Shown here: positions 25,263 through 36,465 of the stretch, piece after piece
How positions within the stretch are numbered: the stretch's first letter is position 1
Layout: every line of letters starts with the position of its first letter
Translations under genes and position numbers: made by a program
Origin: Toxoplasma gondii ME49
Lineage: Eukaryota; Apicomplexa; Conoidasida; Eucoccidiorida; Sarcocystidae
Length of the DNA: 64,000 nt
Direction: 5' to 3'
Assembly: GCF_000006565.2 (NCBI RefSeq)
Contig: NC_031478.1
Span: 40,411 to 104,410 of the forward strand
The notes under the pieces: model-generated
Database searches by the model: none
What the model was told of the DNA's origin: nothing
The model's input: only the letters and a program-made list of their open reading frames with translations

Positions 25263-26365
25263 TCTAACCAGACTTGATATCATACACTCGCCCGAGGAAC
25301 TACTCGACCAGCCATATTCGCCTACGTTCCTACTCCACGCGTACTGACACTCTGACACACACCCTTCCGGTGTCGTTCACCCGCATCCATTCGTTCACAT
25401 AACATACAGAACCAAATGCAAAACAAAAGCAGTCCTCCCGTCATGTAGCTGTCCACAACCACATTCCAATTGTGTTCGTACATAGAGCGCACCGCAGATC
25501 ACAAGTCCGATGTCACATTATGCCCCTGAGTACAGAAGTTGCCGACCATCCACAATCAACTACAATTTGTACTTCACTCTCCTCGACACTCTGATGGAGC
25601 ATCCATTCGCCTCTCGATCAACCACATATGGTCCTTCCTACAACACGCAAAACCAAGAGGACGGTAAAAAGGGGCCTCAGCTCCTGTGGCAGCTCACAAC
25701 AACATTCCAGTGATGTTCTGACATGGAGCCCACGGCAGTTCTCGAATCAGGTGATACCATGACCCCCCTCTTATGGACGTCCCCGATCAACCAAGTATAC
25801 CTACCGTTCCTACTCCAATCTCACCGACACTCCTACGGCTCTCGCTCACCCGCATCCGCTCAGTCACACAACAGAAAAATCGTAATGATATAAAAAGTCG
25901 AACCGTACTTCCTGAGTCTCCACAACCACGTTTCAACGTTTCCGCATGAAGCTCATGACAGCCCACTAGCCAGCTCGCACACTGTTTCCCCGCGCGTTGA
26001 CCCATGAGCAAAACACAGGCAGCCCTCACCTCACCTGTGTTTTTCTGCGGCTAAGTTGTAATGATGTTATCGTGTCGAGTTCATGACAGTCGACAAGCCA
26101 GCTCTCACATTATGCCCCCGCACACTGACGTATCCGACCGTACACGTTCGCCACCCTCTCCTACCCCACTAGGACAGGCATGCTGACGCAGTTCCCCTCC
26201 GGCTGTCGCTCCACGAACTGGCCATTCCCACAACAGGCAACTCTAATGGACAACAAACGCGAGCCTCACCTCCTGTGGCCATCCACAGCCATATTCCAAA
26301 AATGTTCTGAGATTGATTCCATCGCAGTCCAAAACCAGATGTCACATCATGATGGCCCGTGCTGA
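25263..26365. repeat. Decayed right flank of the 239-bp satellite (4-5 old units)
   Basis: After the core breaks off in mid-unit at 25262, diverged copies follow at roughly 240-base steps. Each keeps a 'catcatgcccyc'-like block (25513, 25757, 26112, 26347), a 'cctactccac'-like block, and a 'gcagtcctcacctcctg'-like block (25432, 25673, 26024, 26260). Similarity falls with distance from the core. Small deletions have shortened some units. Confidence 0.8.
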
Positions 26366-27110
26366 GGTACCCGCAGAAACACATGCACTTACCATTGCTA
26401 CTCCCCTCTCACAATTGGAAACTTCACGGTTCTGGACGTGCACAGCTGAGACCATCCGAGAAGGGTTTTTAGAAGAGTTGACCCGGGAACCAACGTCAGC
26501 TGGGTGCTGCTCTGTGACATAGTAGCGACGCAGTGCAGGTATTGCCTCACATCACACCTCGATGAGGGTTCTATCACCATGGAGTGCCCCCTACGCTGAT
26601 TTCTCGGAAGCATCCCGAGAGTTGAATCGAGATACTGGGAGTAGCGCGGACGCGGGCGAGAGAAGCATGCATACGTATGCATTATCCTTTTCCGGTGTTG
26701 TCAACGCTCGGCGAGTCCCAGAAGAGAACCGAACGCACTTGCAGGGACTGGAAAACCAAAAAGACGATCTCGTGCATCCCAAAATCTAGGTCCGTTTTTC
26801 TCTGGCGATGCACCTGCACACTCAATGAAGGCTTGAACGAGAACAAACGGCGAGCTTTGCAACGCGACGCAACGCAAGAGCATTGTTAGGGGGCATCGGA
26901 TTGAGGAGTACGGTCGTAGTGGACTGACGACCCTAAACTTGAGCCAGTTGTCACCCTCTCTGAAGCAAACGCGAGAGAAGCTGTCGTCCTTGTTCGTATT
27001 AGCACATTCACATATCGATGGATGCCAGTAGAACAACCGTAGTCACTGTGCTGACGCTACCGCACAGATACAGTTAGTTAGGAATCCGTGAATCCGTGCA
27101 GATTTATTGG
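26366..27110. other. Transition from satellite to the gene island
   Basis: No further satellite units can be recognised after about 26365. Short frames at 26398-26682 (-) and 26701-27036 (-) overlap plus-strand frames of equal quality. No gene can be supported. Confidence 0.4.
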
Positions 27111-27464
27111 TCACTCTTGGGGCAGACCGACGGACCAGGAACTAGTGATGCCATGGCTCAGCCGCACGGAGATACATTTACATTCTGCCTCCGCAGCCGT
27201 CCTCCCCGTTGTTTCAATCGCACGCGGTTCATGCGCAAGATTGTTCTGTGCTCCTTCCTGAGTTTGAGGCATGCTACCAATGATAAGCCAACTGAGTGTG
27301 AATCCGGCTGCTCGTTTCATATGCGGATTTCCACGATTAACGCGGTTCTCCCACTTGTGTGCGGGGCTCTGTATTTCAGGCTGTACCTTAACAAATTTAA
27401 CTTCAACCATTATTTGGTCACAGGCACGCCCTATTCTTTTTGCCTCATGCTTGTCCCGTGACAC
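27111..27464 (-). CDS. Coding-like segment of 117 codons, product unknown
   Basis: The minus-strand translation is hydrophilic and charged (Lys, Glu, Arg, Gln), whereas the opposite frame (27096-27461, +) reads as a Phe/Leu-rich peptide, the usual appearance of the antisense of a real hydrophilic protein. It begins at a non-ATG codon just after an acceptor-like 'tatttttctatcgag', so it is probably an internal or last exon. It ends at TGA at 27111. No family recognised. Confidence 0.3.
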   Translation of the reverse strand: MSRDKHEAKRIGRACDQIMVEVKFVKVQPEIQSPAHKWENRVNRGNPHMKRAAGFTLSWLIIGSMPQTQEGAQNNLAHEPRAIETTGRTAAEAECKCISVRLSHGITSSWSVGLPQE

Positions 27465-30400
27465 ACCTCGATAGAAAAATATTCAGGCAACGACAAAGTG
27501 GAACGTTGAAACGAGTTACCACAGCTCCGAGATAACCGGTAGTTAAGCGCTTACAGGCTGCAAAAGAAAACACCCAGAACACATCCTAACGACTGCCAGT
27601 GAAACAAGGATTCGAGTGCAGACTCTTACCTGGACTGCAAGACCATCGCTTCAACTGTGGGAAGTCATCAGACACTGCATACCGCTCCCCCAGCAGCCTG
27701 TAGCCACCGAAACACAACACCGTTCATGGAAAACTGTACAGGCGACTGTCGAATTCTGAACGTGCTTCCATGTACGCAGGCACGCATAACCGCCCTCTAG
27801 GTCGTGCTACGTTGTATTTGAGCCCCGTATCACGTCCGCTCTTGAGTTGGCAACGCTTACAAACCAAATTCAGTTTCTCGTGGTCCTCCGTTATCCCCGG
27901 GGGGCTTCCCTTGAACGTGCCAGCATAGATCGCCTACAAACAGATGAAATGAGATACTACGTGAAGTGGACGCCTGAAATGTATCTTAACATCGCGATGA
28001 AATTGCCCTTTGAGAAGATGACCGGAGGTACTTTCCATATGAGATGTGTTTCTCTCCAAATCCTTTCACCCTCACAACTAATCACCACATCCTCATGACT
28101 AACGCCGATTTTCGCTGCGTATCTCTCCGAAATCTGGCAAACTTCCGTGGTGTATCATAGGTAGAATGCTGTATTGCACTTACCTGAGCCTATGGAATGC
28201 GAAGATTCACCTGATTTAGTCGCTGTTTACAGAGAAGAAAGTTCCTCTCTTATGACGCAATCCAAATGCTTCGATACAGACACCGTAGCGATTGAGCCAT
28301 CTGCGTGCGCTCGCGATCGGCAATTCTCGACGTAACGCCAAGCGTGAAGTGGACCACAACATTCACCAAGAGCTAGGCTCAGTCCTCCACTGTGGTGACG
28401 CGCTGCATCGTCACTCTGTCAGCAGTTCCTTCTCTACGGGGACAGCAGTCTCACGCAACGTCGTGACGCATGATGGCATACCATCGGGGCAACACACAAC
28501 GCTGGATGGCGCTGACGCTTGGAAGCCCGACTCCTTCCGCTACTTGTAGCCCACGTGACTCATCTCAGTGTGTTTCTTGCGATGTTCGACGATTCTTCTG
28601 AGGAACCCTCTCATCAGCCTCATCATCAGGTACAGATTCCATCATGCACACGAAATCTGGCCAAAATACTCACTATCCTAGGCTGCGCAAAATAAAACGG
28701 ACGTTTTTGCGCATTCCCTCTCACGCATTGTTTAATCCCCGGTATAATCATTGAACAGCATCGTCCAACAACACCCAAGAGTCTCTTCAATGCATAACAT
28801 ATGTCAACTCTGCACAACTAAGTGCACGGCTCCTACTGCGCTTTTTCCAGCTGCGTGCACCGCCAACACCATAGTAGTCAGTCAGCGGCATTTCTCAGAA
28901 GTCAGCCGCACCTCACCGACGAGCGAAAACCGCCCAGCCGTACCGTTGCATGTTCATCAAAGCACCGTGCTGTATCCTCAGAATCCGACGGTTTTTGGGG
29001 AGACCTTCACAAGGCTCAACCGATGTAAGGAGATGCACAGTTAATTGGAATCGACGCCATCATCCCCATTATCAGGTTTGTTTGGTGTACATCTCAGAGA
29101 TGTGCATGTAATCCTTACCGTCCGTGCAATACAGTAATCTGGAAAAGATTTATGACTTGTCCCGACGCTCTTGCTCAAGACGCTGGCGCATTTGCTTGTG
29201 GTCACCCGAGTCGTGCTGTGCCGTGAGACGAATGAACCAGTACTATGGACCACAAACATAGCGTTGAGGCTACTCCCAGGATATATCAACATACAAATGG
29301 GAACCCCCCTGCGAATCAAACGACTGGCGCACGATGCTCGAAGACGTATCTGGCACGGCATGCTCGCCGGATAGTCGAAGCGAAGTGCGTTACCTTCTTA
29401 GGATGTGTTTGCACTTAGAGGCTGATCGGCTACTGACACTGTACCACAGCCTTGAATACCTGCCGTGGATCTTTCTTTCTAAACAGCCTCGCCTTCGTCG
29501 TGTACTTTTATTTAGGCCGTAGAAGGCTACAGTGATCGACCTTTCCTCATCTGCCGCTTACTGTAATCAGGTACTGCAGTACGGAGCGCGACAGTATCCT
29601 CGAATAGCACAGTAATCGGTAACTCATGTAGTTGCCTACACTGGATAAGCAGAGTTGATACTATGTAGACAGCACACTCGAATGCTGTGCAAATGCCCTG
29701 TTCGATGATCGCATACCCCAAACGAAGAGATACCTGTACGAGCTGCACCGGACAAACGTTCTCTCCTGATCCACGCTGCACGGACGAAATGTAAACGGCG
29801 TACGAGAAACTCTCGTCCTTGTGAGAAACGAACGCGACTGTGTGGACTTGAAAGTCTCTGCAGAAATCTAATTATAGTTCCTGTAACTCTGCGTTGCCTT
29901 CAGCCATCCGTTTGTCGATGAACCATGCGCTCACGTAGATTCTCCGATTTCTTATGCGAACTCACCAGCGTAATTCCAAGGGCAATCGTTGCTAGTCCAG
30001 CAACTACCTGCACGTCCCAGAACAGCACAGCCAGCGCATGTTTTGGTAGCGCGCATTCTACTGGCATTTTTGTGGCGCATCACTCCAAGAGACGGAAACC
30101 ATGCGAGGATTCCTTTTTGTCGTAGACGCGCATGTTGGTCTCAACATCCACCAGTGGGATCACTTACGTATGAGTCAACACATGAGGCGAGGTGTATCTT
30201 CTCCGCTTACCGGCAGGTGTCCACCAAAGCTATGGGAAAATGACACTGCTAATTCCCCAGCACAGATCTTCGCTCGTCATCGCGAAGCTACTTGAACGGG
30301 CATGTTCGTATTCCGTGTATACGAAGAGAAAAGTAAGCTCATCGCACTACAAAGAATCTGGCATTTTTGTGGCAGTGCTCACGAGCTTCCACTGTTCAGA

Positions 30401-30696
30401 CACAGAGGATCCGAACACGAAGGGCATTCAGACACTTCCTCGAGGAGACTGGCAGCAGGTATGCAGAGCATCACGAAACCCTGTGTAGCTAAATAGCGAG
30501 CAAAGGTACGAGACGCCTGGCGAATAACCGTTGTTTGCGCATGTGTGCACTGTCGCGCACATCAACCAGAAAACGTAGATGCACACGCAAACAGCTAAAC
30601 TAGCGCAGGTGTCATACATTTCTACAGGTGATTGTGTGTGGTCAAATCGCAACCAAAGAACTGGATCCACGTGGGCTGAAGCCTCTGAAGTTTCAG
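27465..30696. other. Unique sequence, coding-like fragments without gene models
   Basis: Open frames of 80-106 codons occur at 27847-28098 (+), 28292-28549 (+), 28751-29044 (+), 29041-29361 (-) and 29989-30295 (+, three overlapping frames). None could be joined into a model with agreeing phase, and several overlap on opposite strands. No repeats or RNA genes seen. Confidence 0.35.
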
Positions 30697-30910
30697 GTTG
30701 TCTTTGTATGAGCGATCTGGTTCTCATACAACACGAATGCTGCGGGGTCAGTTAATGCCACCCGCATCACCAGAATATGGTAATTTCTTATTGGGGTACG
30801 TTGTTGTGTCTCAGTTCATGATAAAATCAGTGGTCTACACGCATATGAGAAAAGATGGCCTCTCCGCAAGGGCACTTCATTTTTCATCTCACGGCCGGGT
30901 ACCTTGGTAA
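30697..30910 (+). CDS. Internal or penultimate exon, product unknown (partial)
   Basis: A plus-strand open segment follows the acceptor 'gaagtttcag' and runs about 70 codons to the donor GTAAAC at 30909 (phase 2). The next intron would end at a very good acceptor, 'cgccttcttgttgtag', at 30955, after which ten codons lead to TGA. The translation has a hydrophobic middle (around LLGYVVVSQFMI) that could be a membrane segment. No start codon was identified upstream. Confidence 0.3.
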
Positions 30911-31137
30911 ACCCTCTTCTCGCGTTTCACTATGGGGCGACGCCTTCTTGTTGTAGCGCACATGAACCCCAAATCTCTCTGTCTTGAAATTGATGTTCTA
31001 ATTTACTGAGCCTCAAGCTGTTGAACGATCTCATGTAATCCCGCAGACTCCTGTCACTCAGAGGTCTGACAAACTTGTCAAGTGCGAAGGGAACATTCTT
31101 CCAGCTCTCACTATCACTGGGTTAATTTTTTTGGTAG

Positions 31138-31358
31138 CCGGCAAACAAAGACGAAAGTCTATTTGTTCTGAGGAGGTTGTGAGACTAAACATCCAGCCCA
31201 TCAGTCCCAGTAACTGGCATGCCCTTCGTGAAACTTACGGCACACCTCGTATGCTCATCTGCGCCGTAGCGTGTATGGGAGAGACCACCGCGGCACGTAG
31301 AGGAGGCGCTGCTCACGTCCGCATAAACCAGGCTACTTTTCCCGGTGATATGTCATAG
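31138..31358 (+). CDS. 3'-terminal exon, product unknown (partial)
   Basis: The exon begins after an excellent acceptor (long T-rich tract ending 'tttttttggtag' at 31137) and ends at TAG at 31358. The first two bases complete a codon, so the previous exon must end in phase 1. It encodes about 73 residues starting GKQRRKS and ending FPGDMS, basic at first and then mixed with two Cys in a short hydrophobic stretch. The upstream exon was not found; 30697-30910 is a candidate neighbour but its phase does not fit directly. No family recognised. Confidence 0.38.
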
Positions 31359-33262
31359 ACGACGACACCGAAGACTCACTACTCGACACACGGTCCAACT
31401 CAATTAACCGAGCAGACACTCTCCTCGGCGACGAAGCCACCGTGCGATATTGCATTGGATATAGACGTCATCAGTGACGCTCGACCCATTCTTCATTCCC
31501 TGAGCGGTCGGATATCTGGGCATAAAAAAGGGAGACGAGACCTCCGCAGGTGACAAAGACTGTGCAAAAAGCGGTTCTGTTGTCGGAAACCCAGTCCCCA
31601 CGAGCGAACCGCACGAATCTCACCGACGCGTTAGAGACAAATCCGTAAGAGCAGCACAAGAAAAGCACACAGCAAGCTGCCGGTGCATGCCCCGAGAGTG
31701 CATGAATCACACCGTTCCTCAAACAGGAAGCACCGCTTCAAAACATCGTCGAGGCACAACAGTGTGGACATAGTCGCACCCCTCTAGTTTCCCAATCCAC
31801 TTCTACATGGTAGTCGTTCTGTCTCGAACCAGCTCTCTGTGAGACATAAACAGCTGACGGAAAGTGGCAGGCAGCTAAATATCTCCCTATGGCATGCACA
31901 GTGGCTGAATCAGTTAGTGGCCCCTTAGATCGTCCAAACCTCTGCTGAGATACGATACGCTGGCCACTGCAGAAAGAGGACTCACGAGCAGTTTGATTGC
32001 TTTCTTCATTCCGAGAGCCTGAGGACTCTCACAACACAGGAACAGTGGAGTGATAGTTCATGCATAAGAAGGATGTAGCGACTTTGGTGGAGTTGCAGAG
32101 TATACGACAAAATGTGAACTACAGTCATGAATCGTAGCATGCCCCCCGCAGCAGCAACGTGTCGCTCGTTATCCCTGGCAGCGAGGATTCGGTTGCGTCC
32201 GACCCGTAACGCAGCTTGTCATGTACATTCTCGATTATCTGCAGGAATATAACCAGGACAAGGTGCGCAGCATTAAACTGAACGCTGATTCTCGTTGTTG
32301 GTGCCTGTTCAGTGAGTGGGGAAAAGAGTAACACTCAACTGAGCGAACATCTGAACATGTGGTTCTCATCCACTGTCCATATAATGGCTGCTGCGATCGA
32401 ACTCGCTGGCATCGCACGGAAACATTGAAGGCCGCAGCGGAAGCCAAGCTGGTCACCCGAGTGTGCTAACGACGCTCCACGAGCCGATACCGCCTTGTCT
32501 CTCAGAAAGCTGCAACCAGCTTTCACGAAAAACTACTGCCAGAACAGATAAATGTCACTGTGATATGCAACTTTCAGGCCTGCGAATCATCGCAGATCCT
32601 AGCATTTTGGCCAGTTTACTTCTCAGTCAAAGTCCCTCGATCTAAACATATTGTTGGAGCATTGTCTCGTTCGGATGTGTCCTTTACAAACGCCACCATT
32701 TTAGATCCACACTCGAAATTCTGAATGCATACACAGATTCACTGTCCACACGCGGAAAAAGTCGCCAGAGACGTGTTTACGGTCTCTGATCGTGTCAAGG
32801 TTTTTCACGATGGCATCCTCCACTTAAGGGTCCGTGGTCTGAGTCAGCTGCCCACACGGACAAAATGTTAGCCTGCAGCCGAACCGTCCATGTCAATGCT
32901 GTCCCTACCAGGCACACTGATCCTAACGTCAAGAACTCTAGTGAAGAGTCCGCTTCGAGATGGAAAACGAGTGGTTTCTCCATGGGAGGGTGCCGTGAAT
33001 CTATCTGGAACGAACCGTCGTATGCATCGTAGAAGTCTTCATATCGGACTACTCCAATATCGAAGGCGCCATCTCACATTGTGCTCTCAGAATCAAACAG
33101 TGGCGATTCCCACGCGCCAGTAACCGGCTAAATCTCTCTCGCCCCATACCACAAGAGGCAAAAGAACAAGTGGTCCTTCGGGACGGTGATTCCATAAAGC
33201 ATCCTTCTGACTCTACAAACGCACTACTGCAAACCGCTTCGGCTCACCTGTGGTCTGGACAG
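31359..33262. other. Unique sequence between exons, no firm gene
   Basis: A plus-strand frame at 32890-33123 opens with ATG and a weakly hydrophobic N-terminus, and ends near a GTAACC donor-like site. It might be the first exon of the gene whose last exons lie at 33263-33541, but the phases (2 against a required 1) do not agree. Minus-strand frames at 31404-31722 and 32125-32526 are of similar quality. Nothing more can be supported. Confidence 0.35.
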
Positions 33263-33541
33263 AACGGATCCATTACGATGGGAACAGCACACATGAGGTG
33301 CGAGCCCTCATGAGTGTGAATGGGGCGTGTTGTCTGCCCAATATCCAGCCTCTGTGTTTTCAGCCGTCCATCATCACGCGTGGCACTCCGCATGCGCTCT
33401 ACCCCGGAGAGACAATCTGGTATCAAACGACAGAAACGAAGTTCGGAATATCACAGCGACCAGGGTAAATGGCAGTCGTACGGGTTGCAATGCATCTGCA
33501 AATGTATGTGTAGAATTGTTGTTGCCAGACTGGCGTGGTAG
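33263..33541 (+). CDS. 3' exons of a small spliced gene, product unknown (partial)
   Basis: Exon 33263-33464 follows the acceptor 'gtggtctggacag' and ends at the donor GTAAAT in phase 2. The last exon, 33529-33541, follows a strong acceptor ('gaattgttgttgccag') and adds three codons before TAG. The exon encodes about 67 residues with two adjacent Cys, a Pro-rich centre and a Thr/Tyr-rich end. The first two bases complete a codon of an unidentified earlier exon. The frame is also open for a few codons upstream of the acceptor, so the acceptor choice could be wrong. Confidence 0.38.
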
Positions 33542-33897
33542 TGTCGTTGGTAACTTACTGCACGGCTGAGTCGGCTGGCAGAGGAAAATCAAACACACGA
33601 AAAACGTTTGGTAGAAGAGTATCCAGAGCATTGGTAATTCTGAACCGCTGAATCATACTGCCGCAACGCCCTCATTGTGAAATCACTTCCGGTGAATTTT
33701 AAGGGGATTTCCGAGCGCTCCTGAGAAACGCATCTGAAGACTTACTTGGAGCTGGCGTAGTTGCTTTACGCGACTTTCTGCCCCAGCTGAGAAAGATGGC
33801 GACGAGGACGATAGAAAGTATAACGCTTGCAAGGCTGTAAAATTACACCCACATGAAACGAAAGCCAGAAAAAAGACGATGGGATCATTTACACAAT
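33542..33897. other. Intergenic stretch upstream of the 33.9-kb gene
   Basis: AT-richer, with no plus-strand open frame of note until 33853. It would hold the promoter of the next gene, but coccidian core promoters lack an obvious motif that I can point to. Confidence 0.4.
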
Positions 33898-34830
33898 ATG
33901 GCAAACGGAGCTGTCCCCCTTGCGCGGTGTTCCGTCAGTAGTCGCGTGGCAACAATAATTCTTTTTGTGATAAACACTGCAAAGGCTGCCCCGTGCAACG
34001 AATTGGCGAAACGCATTGCAGCGCAGGCAACGGTTCATCGATTCAAGGATAGATATGGCTCCTTAAAACTTCGACAACGGGCGACAGATCCGACGCTTCA
34101 GCAGTACCAACTGCGTCATCTCTGGGGCACTCCGGGCTCGCGGGGAGTGTTTGGATAACGAGAGACACACACGTCCAGGAAGAGAACTTGCTGCAGACAA
34201 GGTGGTAATTTGAATGTGTTTCACATGCCCTTGGCAGCCACTTTTCCTCCTGCTTCGCTCGTAGACAAATTATTTGTTCAGGGCTGCGGCGCGAGCCGAG
34301 TATCTCGGACGTGCCTCTGTCTTCCACCCACTGCGTCTGCAACCTCCCATAGAATGGATCTCGGTGTCACACGGTGGAACAGAACAGGAACTGAGAATGA
34401 TCCTCGAGCAATACGTCCCTGTGTATTCCGCAGCAATGAAATTTCACAAAATTGTTTTGCTTTGGTAAGTAACCAGAATGTTGGTTTGATTTCTGTGTGT
34501 TCTGTAGCAGCGGTTTGAGCAAGGTCTTTGTAGCACTGACTTCCCATTCATATGAAGGGAAACACGGTATGTCAAGCGGAGTGTTTCGTCGTAGAGCCAT
34601 AGCCGATAGAACCGAACCACAATGGGGCGAGACGAATGCTCGACATCAGGATGGTCCTCTTCTCTCCCCAAGTAAGTGGAAAGACACGACGTCTTCTTCA
34701 CTTTCTCATTGATGAGATATCTTGGTTGACCCCGTTCGTTTCAGTACAACATGGCGAATATTTACCGGGAAACCGACTGTCTTCCTTTTACATAGTCGAT
34801 ATGCTAGAGAAGTATTTCGCTCTGCCATAA
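33898..34830 (+). CDS. Small secreted-type protein of unknown function, 4 exons, 212 aa
   Basis: Exons 33898-34103, 34282-34464, 34508-34671 and 34745-34830 join in phase (2, 2, 1) and end at TAA. Donors two and three are perfect GTAAGT; donor one (GTACCA) is weak. Acceptors are 'ttatttgttcag', 'tgtgttctgtag' (which may shift by three bases to 'tagcag') and 'ccgttcgtttcag'. Residues 1-32 form a signal peptide: an Arg-containing start, then the hydrophobic run VATIILFVI and a likely cleavage after AKA. The rest is soluble and basic, with no membrane segment, coiled coil or motif that I recognise. An in-frame ATG at 33853 would add 15 charged residues. The first ATG at the signal peptide is preferred because the hydrophobic core then sits near the N-terminus. 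The gene converges on the minus-strand gene ending at 34901, leaving 70 bases between stops. Confidence 0.55.
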
Positions 34831-34900
34831 CTACCCAAGCAGACTTCAACCTCCGTTCAGGGAACCCTCGTTATCGAAGAAGACACGCCAAGAAATGCTT

Positions 34901-35590
34901 TCAGCTATTTTTCGGAATAACATCGTGGAGATTTCGGAAAACAGATAGTGAACGGTGAACGAGGCCACATGGCGCCTCCTCGAGGTAGACAGACTCTCTA
35001 ATAATGAAATTCCAGGTAGTGCTCGAGTCTTATATAACTCGAGACGTTTTTCTTAATGCAGCCACGTCCACGCACCCGCCCAGCAGGGGTAGTTGTGGCG
35101 CCGATACGATTCAAGACTGCGTTTCAACTCACATTGTGAAGGCCACTATTGGACCTGCCCGTCCGGAGCGTTGGATCCTTGAAGTACGCGCGGTGACGCT
35201 CGAATTTGTGCTTAGTTCTTGAGATGATTCGACGGAAGATGACTCAATTGTAGCACCGCGGTCTAGTTCTGAAGCACTGCTGTCTGCTTCAGCAGCACCG
35301 CCGTCCCCTCCGACTGTTGTACCCTCTCGTGTGTCTGTCCAACTGTACGTACCACTCCAATCAGTATTCGTCTCAAGACCGAGAACGGAATCAACCAAGG
35401 TTGTACACATCCGACGTGTAGAACACTCGAAAGTAACGAATGGCACAAGAGCCGTCAGACATAAAGCAACTGAGAAAAGCAGTATACGCGGGTCATGACA
35501 GAAGAGCAGCCCACGTCTTGTCTTCAGTCGAGACGGGAGCTGGAAAGCGGTAGGGAACCCCGAATGTTTTTTCTCAATCGTGTTCACCAT
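34901..35590 (-). CDS. Signal-anchor membrane or secreted protein, unknown, 2 exons, 184 aa
   Basis: Exon 1 (35133-35590) starts at ATG and ends in phase 2 at a perfect donor, GTGAGT. Exon 2 (34901-34997) follows the acceptor 'tttcattattag' and adds 31 residues before TGA; the intron is 135 bases. A basic N-terminal region (residues 1-35, with a KTRR motif) precedes a 19-residue hydrophobic segment at 36-54 (ILLFSVALCLTALVPFVTF), giving either a signal anchor or an internal signal sequence. Two Cys follow, then a region rich in Ser, Glu, Thr and Gly (about 80-140) that is probably disordered. This layout is common among secreted effectors of coccidian parasites, but no family is recognised and function is unknown. 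The gene is tail-to-tail with the gene at 33898-34830, and its 5' end faces the plus-strand exons starting at 35660. Confidence 0.52.
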
Positions 35591-35659
35591 TCTTCTTTCA
35601 CTGCTGGTAACACCCCGAGTTGAGACGACTTAATAGGATACCGGTTTTATCGTTTGCAG

Positions 35660-36125
35660 TGAACCTCAGCGGGACGATACCGGCACAACAACAATCACAA
35701 GTTCGCGCTTGGTCGCGAAAACCGTCTCAAATCGGGACGTCTATACGACTATCGGTAGAGACACAACGGAGACTACCCTGGGTCACCAGGGCAGTGTTCA
35801 ACGTTATTCAATCCATGAACTACTTGACCTGCTTATTTATGCTTCTATAAAGCCGGTGTTGCGTTTTTAGGTGACTAATCCAAATATGTGTAATTTCCAG
35901 ATGAACTGCTCCCTCCGCGGTGCATGCATCTCCATTGAGGTCAACAGAATGTGCGGGGAGCTTGCGCCGTCCGCGAAGCAGCTACGAATAATGATGTTGC
36001 AGCACGCACCACGCAGCGTCGGGCTCCTGCTGCGTGCTCATCCATTCGCGTACAAGACACGTGCCCTGTTTCCGCCAAAGACAAGAAAACGCAACTTAGT
36101 TCTCCTCCACCATAAAAACAGCTGA
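35660..36125 (+). CDS. 3' exons of an unknown protein, possibly with a 45-base intron (partial)
   Basis: After the acceptor 'atcgtttgcag', a frame is open from 35661 to TGA at 36125 except for one TAG at 35868-35870. A 45-base intron, 35856-35900 (GTGTTG...tttccag), contains that TAG and keeps phase 0 because 45 is a multiple of three. The first exon encodes a Thr/Arg/Asp-rich hydrophilic segment ending in a Leu-rich helix-like stretch; the second begins MNCSLRG and ends in a basic tail. Alternatives are premature termination at the TAG, or a pseudogene. The upstream exon was not found: it must end in phase 2, and the nearest candidate frames overlap exon 1 of the minus-strand gene. No family recognised. 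Confidence 0.4.
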
Positions 36126-36465
36126 AGGACAAATGAGGCAATGGCCAGCAACGGTCTGCAGTCCGGCACAATAAGGCGGCAAAAAGTCCATTTGAACATC
36201 CGAAAAAAAGAAAGGTCCTTTATCTACCGCAGTCCAGTCTAGTCACATCGCCTCAAAGAGTAGTAGAGGCGTTTGTCATACCAAGGATGTGATTCATACA
36301 AAGGTAGCTTTTAATAGTGGGCCTCAACACTTAGATGTCCGCTTCCGCCGTGCGCATATCGCTACATTACTTGATTAAGTGGTTAGTGTCCAATGCAGGA
36401 TCAGGCGAAATGCGGAACCAGGACCTCACTGCACTGAAACTGTACAGGAATACCGCACACACTAA
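36126..36465. other. Intergenic stretch before the telomere-like tract
   Basis: No open frame of note on either strand. AT content rises towards the telomere-like tract at 36466. No repeats recognised. Confidence 0.5.

Noticed and set aside
24108..25277. 156-167-codon frames in the 239-bp array
   Set aside because: The unit is not a multiple of three, so each frame shifts register in every unit; low stop density explains them.
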